From contig DGDY01000179.1 of the NCBI GenBank assembly GCA_002385675.1, forward strand, positions 1 through 8,959: a stretch of DNA of 8,959 bases, read 5' to 3'. Position numbers and translations under genes: made by a program. The notes below the pieces were generated by a model, which worked only from the letters and a program-made list of their open reading frames with translations, did not search any database and had not been told where the DNA came from. This document shows positions 1-6,422 of this stretch, in pieces. Numbering within the stretch: position 1 is the first letter of the stretch; the number at the start of each line of letters is the position of its first letter. Source of the DNA: Anaerolineales bacterium UBA3940. Lineage in GTDB: Bacteria > Chloroflexota > Anaerolineae > Aggregatilineales > UBA3940.

Positions 1-19
1 AGATGTGTATAAGAGACAG
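1..19 (+). other. Tn5 mosaic-end (Nextera) sequencing adapter, not genomic
   Basis: The first 19 bases are AGATGTGTATAAGAGACAG, the Tn5 mosaic-end sequence used in transposase-based library kits. It is untrimmed adapter left at a contig end. Short reading frames starting inside it give peptides such as MCIRDR and MYKRQ, which are known artefacts of this adapter. Genomic sequence starts at about base 20, and the window start is therefore a contig edge. Confidence 0.97.
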
Positions 20-158
20 GTGTGTAACCCTCGCCGGCCCCGTACCGCCACAGCAGGTCAAAAATGCCCTGATGCTCGCATTGCGCCGCGCCTGCGGCCT
101 CTGGTGCAGCCGCCTTTGTGTCAACATCACCCGGTTTGCCGCCTCCCGGCTCGTTCCG

Positions 159-201
159 GTCGAAACTCGTTTTCTGCACCAAAACCGGGGGGAGTTTCGA
201 C
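159..201. repeat. 10-bp perfect inverted repeat with 23-base spacer
   Basis: The left arm GTCGAAACTC (159-168) is the exact reverse complement of the right arm GAGTTTCGAC (192-201). The 23-base spacer carries a TTTTC run and an AAAACCGGGG run. It could be a transcript hairpin, a terminator of a gene lost at the contig edge, or one copy of a dispersed palindromic element. No second copy is present in this window. Confidence 0.6.
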
Positions 202-302
202 ACAACCCCCGCTTGCTGCTCTCTATCCTACACCAACTGCCCGCTCCGCGCCAGTCAGCCGCCCCCAACCCGCCGAAACTTTCCCCTTCCCCCGACTCCG
301 TC

Positions 303-308
303 TATAAT
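303..308 (+). promoter_or_regulatory. Candidate -10 element (TATAAT)
   Basis: An exact consensus TATAAT lies at 303-308, in a locally AT-rich patch of an otherwise GC-rich region. The hexamer 17 bases upstream (TTTCCC, 280-285) is a poor -35. It could drive the lipoprotein gene 280 bases downstream, but no other sequence evidence supports this. Confidence 0.35.
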
Positions 309-587
309 TACCCTGGCTAGAAGCTGTGACCCAACTGCTCGTCTCCACTGATTGACCGGCATAAATACCATATCCGCCGAAACCCGGCACTCTATGAGCC
401 TCGTTGCTCTGCTGCGGCGGCTTGTTTTTGGCACGCTGCCAGCAGACCAACTCTACAAGCACAAGGGAGGTTGCCCGGAGCTGCACTAACTGCCTGTTGA
501 ACATCACATGCCAACCATCATCCTTTTCACACGCCATGACCCGCGTCACTGGCACCATACCAACCACGAACCGAGGGGGATCATCAC

Positions 588-1280
588 ATGCTAACTCACA
601 AACGACTGCCGTTCATCCTGCTGATTATGCTCCTGCTGCTGGCCGCCTGCCAGGGGGCGCCGGTCGCCGAGACGCCCACCCAGCCGCCCGCCCCGACCGA
701 CCCGCCTGAGCCGACCGTCGCGCCCGCACCCGCTCCTGTGGTGCTCTCGGCGGAGGAGCTGGCCGGGGTCACGCTGACGCTGGACGATCTTCCTGCCGGC
801 TTTACGGTCAATGAGTTCAACACCGGCCCGATCACGCGCGAGAAGTTCGTCGAGGACCAGCTCGATAACTATCTCGAATATTTCGATCAGGCCGGAGAGT
901 GGACCTCATACCAGGCTTCTTTTGAGCGTTCCGGCGAGGACGACATGGCCTTCGTCACGTCGTGGGTGGTGGCCTTCGACAGCGAGGAGCAGGCCGCCGA
1001 CTTCGTCGAGCACTACATCGACAACTTCTTCTCCGCCATCGACTACCAGCCGATATCCTTCCCCCAGCTTGGCGACCAGCTTCTAGCCTACAAGGCAACA
1101 CAGGATGCCGACCGGTTCACCTTCGACATCTACCATGTTGCATTCCGGGAGAAGAACGTGGCGAGCACGCTCCAGTACACGGAGATGGCGGGCGTGCTCA
1201 CGGATGAGCAGGTCGCAGACGTTGCCCGCCTACTCGCCGAGCGGCTGCACGAGGCACTCTCACAGGCGAGCGGCGAATAG
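588..1280 (+). CDS. Secreted lipoprotein of unknown function
   Basis: This 230-aa protein begins with a lipoprotein signal peptide: positive residues H4-K5-R6, a hydrophobic stretch to residue 18 and a lipobox L-A-A-C with Cys21 as the predicted lipidated residue. A Pro/Ala/Thr-rich linker (about 23-51) then tethers a soluble domain (about 52-228) to the outer face of the membrane. The domain opens with T-L-D-D-L-P-A-G-F (64-72), a phrase I associate with exported actinobacterial and Chloroflexota proteins of unknown function. It is acidic and rich in aromatic residues, with an amphipathic helix at the C-terminus. The start is supported by GAGGGGGA at 573-580, seven bases before ATG. The gene stands alone and converges on the ctaB operon across a terminator. 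I cannot assign a function; a ligand-binding or substrate-binding role is only a guess. Confidence 0.85.
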   Translation: MLTHKRLPFILLIMLLLLAACQGAPVAETPTQPPAPTDPPEPTVAPAPAPVVLSAEELAGVTLTLDDLPAGFTVNEFNTGPITREKFVEDQLDNYLEYFDQAGEWTSYQASFERSGEDDMAFVTSWVVAFDSEEQAADFVEHYIDNFFSAIDYQPISFPQLGDQLLAYKATQDADRFTFDIYHVAFREKNVASTLQYTEMAGVLTDEQVADVARLLAERLHEALSQASGE

Positions 1281-1312
1281 GGCGCAACTGCCTCTCATCC
1301 CGGCCCGATGCG

Positions 1313-1410
1313 CGATGCTCCGCATCGACCGCATCGCTTACACGACGTCAAGCCACCTGATCGCCCCCTCATAGGGGGAGATGGCGCTGCGAAGCAGCGA
1401 CAGAGGGGGT
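1313..1410. repeat. Cluster of small hairpins, REP-like
   Basis: Three short perfect stems follow the lipoprotein stop: CGATGC-tcc-GCATCG (1313-1327), CCCCCT-cat-AGGGGG (1364-1378) and CGCTGC-gaa-GCAGCG (1385-1399). The last is framed by GGGGGAGATGG on the left and ACAGAGGGGGT on the right. This arrangement resembles dispersed intergenic palindromic (REP-like) units seen in several bacterial genomes, but only one copy is in the window. Hairpins here could also protect the 3' end of the lipoprotein transcript. Confidence 0.45.
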
Positions 1411-1459
1411 CTTAAGCCAGGCTATGGCAACAGCCTGCCCAACCTCATTACCTCATATG

Positions 1460-1490
1460 CCAAGAGGCGACCGCTGTGGTCGCCTCTTGG
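1460..1490. terminator. Perfect 13-bp stem, probable bidirectional terminator
   Basis: CCAAGAGGCGACC (1460-1472), a 5-base loop GCTGT, and GGTCGCCTCTTGG (1478-1490) form a perfect 13-bp stem between two convergent transcription units. It lies 23 bases beyond the ctaB stop on the minus strand and 180 bases beyond the lipoprotein stop on the plus strand. Neither side carries a long T-run (only TT on the plus side), so it is not a textbook intrinsic terminator, but position and stability favour that role for both strands. Confidence 0.75.
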
Positions 1491-1512
1491 TTGCCCCCGC
1501 ATTCCTGTCCGC

Positions 1513-2406
1513 TCAGGCACCCGCGATGATCGCCACCATCGAGCCGAGCATGTACAGCGACGCGAACTTGAACACGCCGAAGTTCAGCTTCGGGGAGGGG
1601 CGCACCAGGCTCGCGAGCGTCAGGACCAGCAGAATCGCACCAAGCACCGCCGCCGCTCGCAGGCCGTGCACATGCAACTGGAGCAGCCAGCACACCGCCA
1701 GCATCACCAGCACGGCGACCACCGTGGAGATAGCGATCATCGTCCGCGCACGCTTCGGCCCGTGGGTGTTGGCAAAGACCGGCACGCCCGACCGCGCGTA
1801 GTCGTCGGCCAGCTTGATGCCGAAGGTGATGATGTGCGTGGGGATCCAGAACAGCACGGCCATGGCGAGCAGCACGCCCACCGCGTCGATGGTGCCCACG
1901 CCGAGCGCCCGGCCTGCCAGCGCCGGCATGCCGCCAGCGACACCGCCCCACACGATGGACCACGGCGTGCGCCGCTTCAGCCAGATCGTGTAGATCACCA
2001 CGTCGAAGAACACCCCGGCGAACACGATCACGCCGTACAGCGGCGCGAGCGCCAGCGCCCAGATCACCCCAGCAGCCGACATCCCCAGCCCGACGAGCAG
2101 CGCTTCCTGTGCATCAATCGCGCCGGAGGGCAGCGGACGCATCATCGTGCGGGTCATGCGGGCGTCGATGTCCCGGTCGTAGACCATGTTCAGGATGGTG
2201 CTCCCCGCGATGGCAAGCCCCAGGCTGCTGATGACGGCGAGCAGCATCCCCCAGGAGGTGAGCGGGCAGCGCGCGCTCATGAAGCCCGCCACCCCGGTCA
2301 CGATCAGCAGGCCGGTTTGCAGGCTCTTGATGAGCTGCCAGTACAGGCGCAGCTTGTGGAGAATCGTAGTGCGAGTCCGGGTGAGTCTGGCGATGAGAGC
2401 GGTCAT
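1513..2406 (-). CDS. ctaB: Protoheme IX farnesyltransferase (heme O synthase), UbiA family
   Basis: This 297-aa integral membrane prenyltransferase would add farnesyl to the vinyl group of heme b to make heme O, the high-spin heme of many oxidases and the precursor of heme A. Both family signatures are visible. The first Asp motif is N73-M-V-Y-D77-R-D-I-D81, followed by M-x-R-T and R90-P. The middle motif [13 protein letters not shown] with M160-P follows at 143-161. The second Asp region is K198[11 protein letters not shown] (198-209). About eight or nine helices fit the family. The stretch W187-I-P-T-H replaces the usual W-T-P-P-H-F-W, so this is a divergent member. Its ATG overlaps the stop of the upstream FGE-like gene by ATGA (2403-2406), implying translational coupling. 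It is last in a four-gene operon with a heme-copper-oxidase-like protein, which would be the obvious consumer of heme O. Another UbiA prenyl acceptor is possible but less likely. Confidence 0.88.
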   Translation of the reverse strand: MTALIARLTRTRTTILHKLRLYWQLIKSLQTGLLIVTGVAGFMSARCPLTSWGMLLAVISSLGLAIAGSTILNMVYDRDIDARMTRTMMRPLPSGAIDAQEALLVGLGMSAAGVIWALALAPLYGVIVFAGVFFDVVIYTIWLKRRTPWSIVWGGVAGGMPALAGRALGVGTIDAVGVLLAMAVLFWIPTHIITFGIKLADDYARSGVPVFANTHGPKRARTMIAISTVVAVLVMLAVCWLLQLHVHGLRAAAVLGAILLVLTLASLVRPSPKLNFGVFKFASLYMLGSMVAIIAGA

Positions 2407-3329
2407 TGGGTAGCGCCTTTCGTCACATCACGTGCACAGCGGAAGCCCACGTTGGGGCTGTAGTAGTCGGGCCCGGCGTTGTTCGTGGACCAGGCGCGCA
2501 GCATGTAGCCGTAGTCGGCTTTGCTGCCACCGCGCATGTAGCGGTAGTGCTGGTTCTCGTAGACGTCGCCTGTCCATTGCCATACATTGCCCGCCATATC
2601 GTACAGGCCGTACGGGCTGGGAGAGTCGAGCGTCTCGAAGCCGCCATAGCTCTGCCCGTTGTAGAAGCCGACCGGCGTGGTATCACCCAGCTTGCCGAAG
2701 TCGGCCTCGAACGGGTCGCCGCTGGCGTAGTAGTTGGCGTTGCGCGCCTCGATGTCGTCACCCCAGGGGTAGGCGCGACCGTCCGTGCCGCGTGCCGCCT
2801 TCTCCCACTCCAGCGCGGTGGGCAGCCGCCAGCCGTAGAACTCGCAGTAGGCCTTCGCCCCGAACCACGTCACATACGTCACCGGGTGATCCTCGTAACC
2901 CGCTACCGGGGAGAACGTCTCACCGTCGAACGTAATGCGCTGGTTGGGCTCGTCGAGCGGCATGTGCAGCCAGTCCCCGGCGGCGATCTCCTCCTCGTGC
3001 TTGTAGCCGCGGAACACATCGCCGGGGTAGAAGCCGACCACGCCGTCCTCGCCAACCTTGATCGCACCGGCAGCCAGCGCCTCGTTCAGGTACGCGGCGT
3101 ACTGCGCGACCGTCACGTTCGTCACCTCGATCTCGTAGTCGTAAGGCAGCGGCGTTCTCTCGGACTGCTGCCCGGCGAGGAAATCGCCTGCGGGCACGAG
3201 CGCCCACGCCTCCGGGTCCGCGCCCGCGCCGGGGACGAGCGGTGGTTCAGGCGGCATCTCGATCTCGGCGGCGCAGCCTGCCAGCAGGAGTGCCGCCAGG
3301 GTCAGGGATAAAAGTACACGGGTTCTCAT
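2403..3329 (-). CDS. FGE-like (SUMF1/NirV-type) lipoprotein without the catalytic cysteines
   Basis: This 308-aa protein has a lipoprotein signal (L16-A-G-C19), a short Pro-rich linker and a formylglycine-generating-enzyme fold from about residue 42 to 300, so it should sit on the outer face of the membrane. Family marks are E68-V-T-N-V-T with Y77 (68-77), H148-P-V-T-Y-V-T-W, G166[15 protein letters not shown] (166-181), Y187-P-W-G-D, P239[16 protein letters not shown] (239-255), R266-G-G-S and N293-V-G-F-R-C. The two copper-binding cysteines of true FGE (C-Y-R-Y-R-C in human SUMF1) should fall near residues 273-280, but this protein reads D-Y-G-Y-M-L-R-A there. It is therefore unlikely to oxidise sulfatase cysteines, and no sulfatase gene is nearby. 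Non-catalytic relatives such as NirV accompany copper or heme reductases. Overlapping ATGA junctions on both sides (3326-3329, 2403-2406) suggest a role with the oxidase-like protein, perhaps assembly; that role is inferred. Confidence 0.85.
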   Translation of the reverse strand: MRTRVLLSLTLAALLLAGCAAEIEMPPEPPLVPGAGADPEAWALVPAGDFLAGQQSERTPLPYDYEIEVTNVTVAQYAAYLNEALAAGAIKVGEDGVVGFYPGDVFRGYKHEEEIAAGDWLHMPLDEPNQRITFDGETFSPVAGYEDHPVTYVTWFGAKAYCEFYGWRLPTALEWEKAARGTDGRAYPWGDDIEARNANYYASGDPFEADFGKLGDTTPVGFYNGQSYGGFETLDSPSPYGLYDMAGNVWQWTGDVYENQHYRYMRGGSKADYGYMLRAWSTNNAGPDYYSPNVGFRCARDVTKGATQ

Positions 3330-4843
3330 CGGGTCATTCCCCCCGCCGTTCTGAGGGCATCGATCGGTTCTTCGTCGGGAGCGGCTGGCTCGGCCAGCTC
3401 CGGGCGCTCATCGGCCAGCTCGTGCTGCCAGCGCCCGCGTGCGGCGAACAGGTCCGCCAGCCGCCAGATCATCAGCGCGGCGAGCATGACCAGCACCAGC
3501 GCCAGCCCGAAGTCCGCCAGGATCATCGTCGTGTTGACGAGCGGCTGCTGCGTTTCCTCGCTGATGAACAGCCGCTTCATCGAGAAGACCGTGACCGCAG
3601 CGAAGGCGATGTCCGAGCCGATGATGACCGCCCAGCCGAACCACTGGCGCAGCCACCCCTTCAGCCCGGCCATGTCGGCGTAGTACATCAGGATGATCGT
3701 GGCGATGATCCCGGAGAGGATGTGCCAGTGCCCGGTCAGCGTGATGCGCTCCTCGCGCCACGGCCAGACGCGGATGATCTCGTCGAGCTTCACCGCCATG
3801 AAGATGCCGACGCCGCTCACGGTGAAGTTCATGAACACCATCTGCCACAGCGGGCCGAACTTGAGCGGGTCTTTGAGCAGCGCCCGGATCTTCTGGCCGA
3901 AGCTGCCGCCCGCCCCGCCCTGCTCGTTGATCAGCTTGCGCCAGCCGAAGATCACGAGCATCAGCGCGGCGAGCATCACGCCTACCGAGCCGACGTAGAT
4001 CGTCGTGTGCGCCCACGAGACCCACGTCACCGACCACGCGCCGACCGACGTGATGATCGTGCCGACGATCATGAGCGGCATTGCGATCTTGTGCAGCGCA
4101 CCGCGAAAGTCGAACCAGCGCCCGATGATCAGCGTGATCGCGATGGCGATCAGCGTCAGCATGATGTGCAGGTGGCCGATGACCGCCCGCTGCAGGATCG
4201 GCTTGTTCGGGTTGCGCACGACATCCTCGGCGAGGAAGGCGGTGAATTCGTTGCCGAAGTTCGCGCCCGCCACTGCGCCGAACACCGCCGAGATCAGCGT
4301 GCAGACCGCCATCGTGAAGAAGGCCACCCGCTCCAGGTCGATGTTGCCCCAGTGGCTGAGTTCGCGGTCGGTCACATGGTACGCCTTCTGCCAGGGCCAC
4401 AGCGCCTCCAGCAGCATCACCCCGGCGAAGAACACCAGCGTCTGCCCGGCGATGAACAGCCCGTGATAGATGTAGTTGTGCCCGAAGTACGCGAAGGCCA
4501 GCCCGAAGATGAGCGAGGTGATATACCCGACGGTGATCGTCGCGTTGATCGTCTCCTGCCGCCCTGGCTTCATCGGGATGATGCGGGTGATCAGGTAGAC
4601 CTCGATGGCGATCACGGCCTGGGCGATCACGTGGTACAGGATGATGATCCGCCCCTCACGCTCCGCCGGGTTGAGGTCCATGCCCAGCACCCGCACGGTG
4701 ACGTCCTTCACGCCCATCTCGGCGAGCGGGCCGGACAGCGTGCCCCAGATGGCCGTCACCAGCGCGATCAGCGCGATAGCGACGAGCACCAGCCCCTTTG
4801 TCGAGCGGAATAGATAGTTGAAACGGCTGCGAACGGCTTGCAT
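3326..4843 (-). CDS. Divergent heme-copper oxidase superfamily subunit I-like protein (COX1/NorB/CcoN-like)
   Basis: This 505-aa protein has 12 predicted membrane helices. Its histidines follow the superfamily plan: H71 in TM2 (low-spin heme), G-H224-L-H226 in TM6 (CuB/FeB), W277-A-H279 after TM7 (CuB/FeB) and G-H372-W-H374 in TM10 (high-spin and low-spin heme). Spacings of 153, 55, 93 and 2 are close to those I recall for NorB of Pseudomonas aeruginosa (H60, H207, H258/H259, H347, H349). The stretch W-A-H-T-T-I-Y-V-G (277-285) resembles W-A-H-H-M-F-T-V-G of mitochondrial COX1. Two differences stand out: the second His of the HH pair is Thr280, and the residue four after H224 is Met228 rather than Tyr (oxidase) or Glu (NorB). 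The acidic C-terminus (about 465-505) is cytoplasmic tail-like. No CuA subunit or cytochrome c partner is in the window. The start is supported by CAGGAG nine bases upstream. It could be a terminal oxidase, an NO-reductase-like enzyme or an electron-transfer or sensing derivative. Confidence 0.75.
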   Translation of the reverse strand: MQAVRSRFNYLFRSTKGLVLVAIALIALVTAIWGTLSGPLAEMGVKDVTVRVLGMDLNPAEREGRIIILYHVIAQAVIAIEVYLITRIIPMKPGRQETINATITVGYITSLIFGLAFAYFGHNYIYHGLFIAGQTLVFFAGVMLLEALWPWQKAYHVTDRELSHWGNIDLERVAFFTMAVCTLISAVFGAVAGANFGNEFTAFLAEDVVRNPNKPILQRAVIGHLHIMLTLIAIAITLIIGRWFDFRGALHKIAMPLMIVGTIITSVGAWSVTWVSWAHTTIYVGSVGVMLAALMLVIFGWRKLINEQGGAGGSFGQKIRALLKDPLKFGPLWQMVFMNFTVSGVGIFMAVKLDEIIRVWPWREERITLTGHWHILSGIIATIILMYYADMAGLKGWLRQWFGWAVIIGSDIAFAAVTVFSMKRLFISEETQQPLVNTTMILADFGLALVLVMLAALMIWRLADLFAARGRWQHELADERPELAEPAAPDEEPIDALRTAGGMTR

Positions 4844-4865
4844 CGAGGATCGCTCCTGTCAGAAC

Positions 4866-5561
4866 TCAACGGGCCGAGCGGGCCGGTTCGGGCGCTGCCG
4901 TGCTGACCGTCTCGCGCCCGGCGAGCGCGGCGCTTGCCAGCGCGACGATCCCTGCCAGCCCGAGCGCCGCCCCGCCGATCAGCAGGTGAGGCCGCAGCAG
5001 GTCAACCCAGTTGCCCGCCGCGTGGGCGTGCGACGGCCCGGCCCACATCGGCGTGCTCAGGAGTGCCATCCCGACGACGATGGCCGCCAGCCCGCCCGCC
5101 GTGCGGCGCGTGCTGCCCCGGTCGCGCTGGGAGAAGTCAACCCGCTCCCTCAGGCCGGGCAGCCCCAGCGCCAGGAAGATGGCGAGCGTGATGATATTGG
5201 CGTAGAGCTTCATGTTGGCCGGTACTGCCGCCCCCCGGATGGCCAGCGAGGCGACGACGTGAATGGTGGCGAGCACGCTGCCGATGATCAGCACGATCAG
5301 CGCGTTGCGGCGCGCGCGCTCCCCGCCGCCGATCAGGCGGATGGTCACCCAGCCGCCCGCAATGGCAGTCAGGATGGTGAGGATCATCAGCGGCTGGTAG
5401 AGCCACTGGTAAGGCAGCAACGGGGCCATCGACTCGAAGTTCTCGGTGAGGAAGGCCGCGCACACTGTCCCTACCCCGCCGAGCAGGTTCATGGCGGCGG
5501 TCAGCCCCATAAAGACGATGGCAACAATCTTGAGGATCTTTCCGAGCGTGTTCTTCTGCAT
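4866..5561 (-). CDS. Six-helix membrane protein with periplasmic-type His cluster, unknown function
   Basis: I do not recognise this 231-aa protein. It has about six membrane helices (roughly 10-38, 56-78, 87-112, 119-136, 156-174 and 190-214) and an Arg/Asp-rich loop between helices four and five (138-153). Potential metal or heme ligands are H101 inside helix three, then S177-H-A-H180 just after helix five and R190-P-H192 at the start of helix six. The C-terminal 17 residues are an Ala/Pro-rich tail. The start is supported by GGAGGG (minus strand, 5575-5570), eight bases before ATG. It is the first gene of the operon, 22 bases ahead of the oxidase-like gene, and has the palindrome 5596-5613 just upstream. 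An accessory subunit, quinol-binding or copper/heme-handling partner of the oxidase-like protein is plausible, but only from context. Confidence 0.8.
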   Translation of the reverse strand: MQKNTLGKILKIVAIVFMGLTAAMNLLGGVGTVCAAFLTENFESMAPLLPYQWLYQPLMILTILTAIAGGWVTIRLIGGGERARRNALIVLIIGSVLATIHVVASLAIRGAAVPANMKLYANIITLAIFLALGLPGLRERVDFSQRDRGSTRRTAGGLAAIVVGMALLSTPMWAGPSHAHAAGNWVDLLRPHLLIGGAALGLAGIVALASAALAGRETVSTAAPEPARSAR

Positions 5562-5595
5562 GAGGGGTTCCCTCCGCTAAATGGTGGGCTTTCTT

Positions 5596-5613
5596 TTGTG
5601 CAGAATATCACAA
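5596..5613. promoter_or_regulatory. CRP/HcpR-type operator palindrome
   Basis: TTGTGCAGAATATCACAA matches the CRP/HcpR-type consensus TTGTGA-N6-TCACAA at 11 of 12 fixed positions; only the C at 5601 deviates. It lies in the divergent gap, 35 bases before the start of the six-helix protein gene and 98 bases before the Crp/Fnr gene. On the minus strand its centre includes TATTCT, a possible -10, so a bound regulator could repress the operon. Autoregulation by the divergent Crp/Fnr protein is the simple reading. Confidence 0.65.
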
Positions 5614-5711
5614 TCGAACGAGCGGAGCATTGACTTTTGTTAAGGTATGGGGCTGTTCCCCGGCGCGTACTGTGAGTAAAATAGGCCAAAGCCTGGACGA
5701 AGGAGACCACC

Positions 5712-6422
5712 GTGCCTGACCTGGAGCAACTTGCTAGCAGCCTCGGCAGCGTGCGCCATTTTCGCGGCCTGCCCCACCACGACCTTGAGGCGATTGTGTC
5801 CGCCGGGCGGTTGAGGCACGTCCCCGGCGGAACCACCCTGTTCCACGAGGGCGCGCCCAGTGCCGGGCTGTACGTGCTGCTCGCTGGGCGCGTCCATCTT
5901 CACAAGACCGGGCCGCAGGGCCAGGAGATCATCCTCGCCGTGGTGAAGCCCGTCATCATGTTCAACGAGGTCGCCGCGCTGGACGGCGGCCCGAACCCCG
6001 TCACGGCGGTCACCGTCGAGGACAGCATCATCTGGCAGCTCAGCCCGGAGGCGCTGCAGGACCTGCTGCTGCGCTATCCGCAGGTCAGCCGGGGCATGGC
6101 GAGCATGCTGGCGGCGCGCAACCGCTTCCTCGTCGAGCAAGTTGAGGACCTCACCTTCCGCACAGTTGTCTCCCGGACGGCCAAGCTGCTGCTCGACATC
6201 AGCGACGGCGGGCGCACGCCCATCGACCGACGCGTACACCCGAACGTCGAGCTGGCGGCACGGATCGCCACAGTGCCGGAGGCGTTCAGCCGCGCGCTGA
6301 ACGTATTCCGCAAGAATGGCTGCATCCGGACCACGCGTGACGCCATTATTGTCAACGCGCCCGGCCTGCTCGCCGAGGCCGCCGAGATCGGGCAGGAACT
6401 GCCGACCGGCTGGTCACCCTAG
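5712..6422 (+). CDS. Crp/Fnr family transcriptional regulator
   Basis: This 236-aa protein has a cyclic-nucleotide-binding-like beta-roll (about 14-125), with G39-G-T-T-L-F-H-E-G-A-P-S-A-G-L-Y-V-L-L-A-G-R-V (39-61) and F84-N-E-V-A-A-L-D-G-G (84-93). A long dimerisation helix (about 123-148) and a winged helix-turn-helix (about 177-216) follow. The phosphate-contacting R-S of CRP is replaced by N95-P-V, so cAMP binding is unlikely. There is one Cys (C204) and no N-terminal Cys cluster, so it is not an Fe-S FNR. The recognition helix reads P189-E190-A-F-S193-R194, the E-x-x-S-R pattern of FNR and the NO-responsive DNR/NnrR group. The start is GTG, with AGGAG six bases upstream. It is divergent from the oxidase-like operon, which it probably controls through the palindrome at 5596-5613. 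Its stop shares CTAG with the stop of the convergent membrane-protein gene. The effector (NO, CO, heme or redox) cannot be read from the sequence. Confidence 0.9.
   Translation: MPDLEQLASSLGSVRHFRGLPHHDLEAIVSAGRLRHVPGGTTLFHEGAPSAGLYVLLAGRVHLHKTGPQGQEIILAVVKPVIMFNEVAALDGGPNPVTAVTVEDSIIWQLSPEALQDLLLRYPQVSRGMASMLAARNRFLVEQVEDLTFRTVVSRTAKLLLDISDGGRTPIDRRVHPNVELAARIATVPEAFSRALNVFRKNGCIRTTRDAIIVNAPGLLAEAAEIGQELPTGWSP

Larger units (their letters stand above)
20..587. other. Non-coding stretch upstream of the lipoprotein gene
   Basis: No reading frame here has a credible start, ribosome binding site or recognisable protein. The frames that are open give low-complexity Pro/Arg/Ser-rich translations typical of GC-rich non-coding DNA. 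What can be seen is a 10-bp inverted repeat (159-201), a TATAAT -10 candidate (303-308) and the ribosome binding site of the next gene (573-580). If that -10 is used, the lipoprotein mRNA has a leader of roughly 270 bases. Confidence 0.6.

Noticed and set aside
121..127. G-H-N-Y within the oxidase-like protein (residues 121-124) as a cbb3-type TM6 copper site
   Set aside because: The similarity to the cbb3 G-H-N motif is superficial; this segment is at TM4, and H224 fits the TM6 ligand position by spacing. Coordinates here are residue numbers of the 505-aa protein.
3..320. Short frames starting at the very left end (MCIRDR..., MYKRQ...)
   Set aside because: They start inside the sequencing adapter and have no protein-like composition.
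1381..2463. A 360-codon plus-strand frame opposite ctaB
   Set aside because: The translation is His/Arg/Gln-rich noise and the frame runs through the terminator stem; the CtaB motifs are on the minus strand.
2406..3311. A 301-codon plus-strand frame opposite the FGE-like gene
   Set aside because: It is a Val/Ala/Arg-rich shadow without a recognisable motif; the FGE signatures on the minus strand are unambiguous.
3242..4813. A 523-codon open frame on the plus strand opposite the oxidase-like gene
   Set aside because: Its translation is a low-complexity His/Arg/Asp/Gln-rich mixture, as expected from the complement of a GC-rich membrane-protein gene. The minus strand has motifs, operon structure and a ribosome binding site.
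4818..5633. A 271-codon plus-strand frame opposite the six-helix protein gene
   Set aside because: Polar low-complexity translation; it crosses the promoter gap and the operator palindrome.
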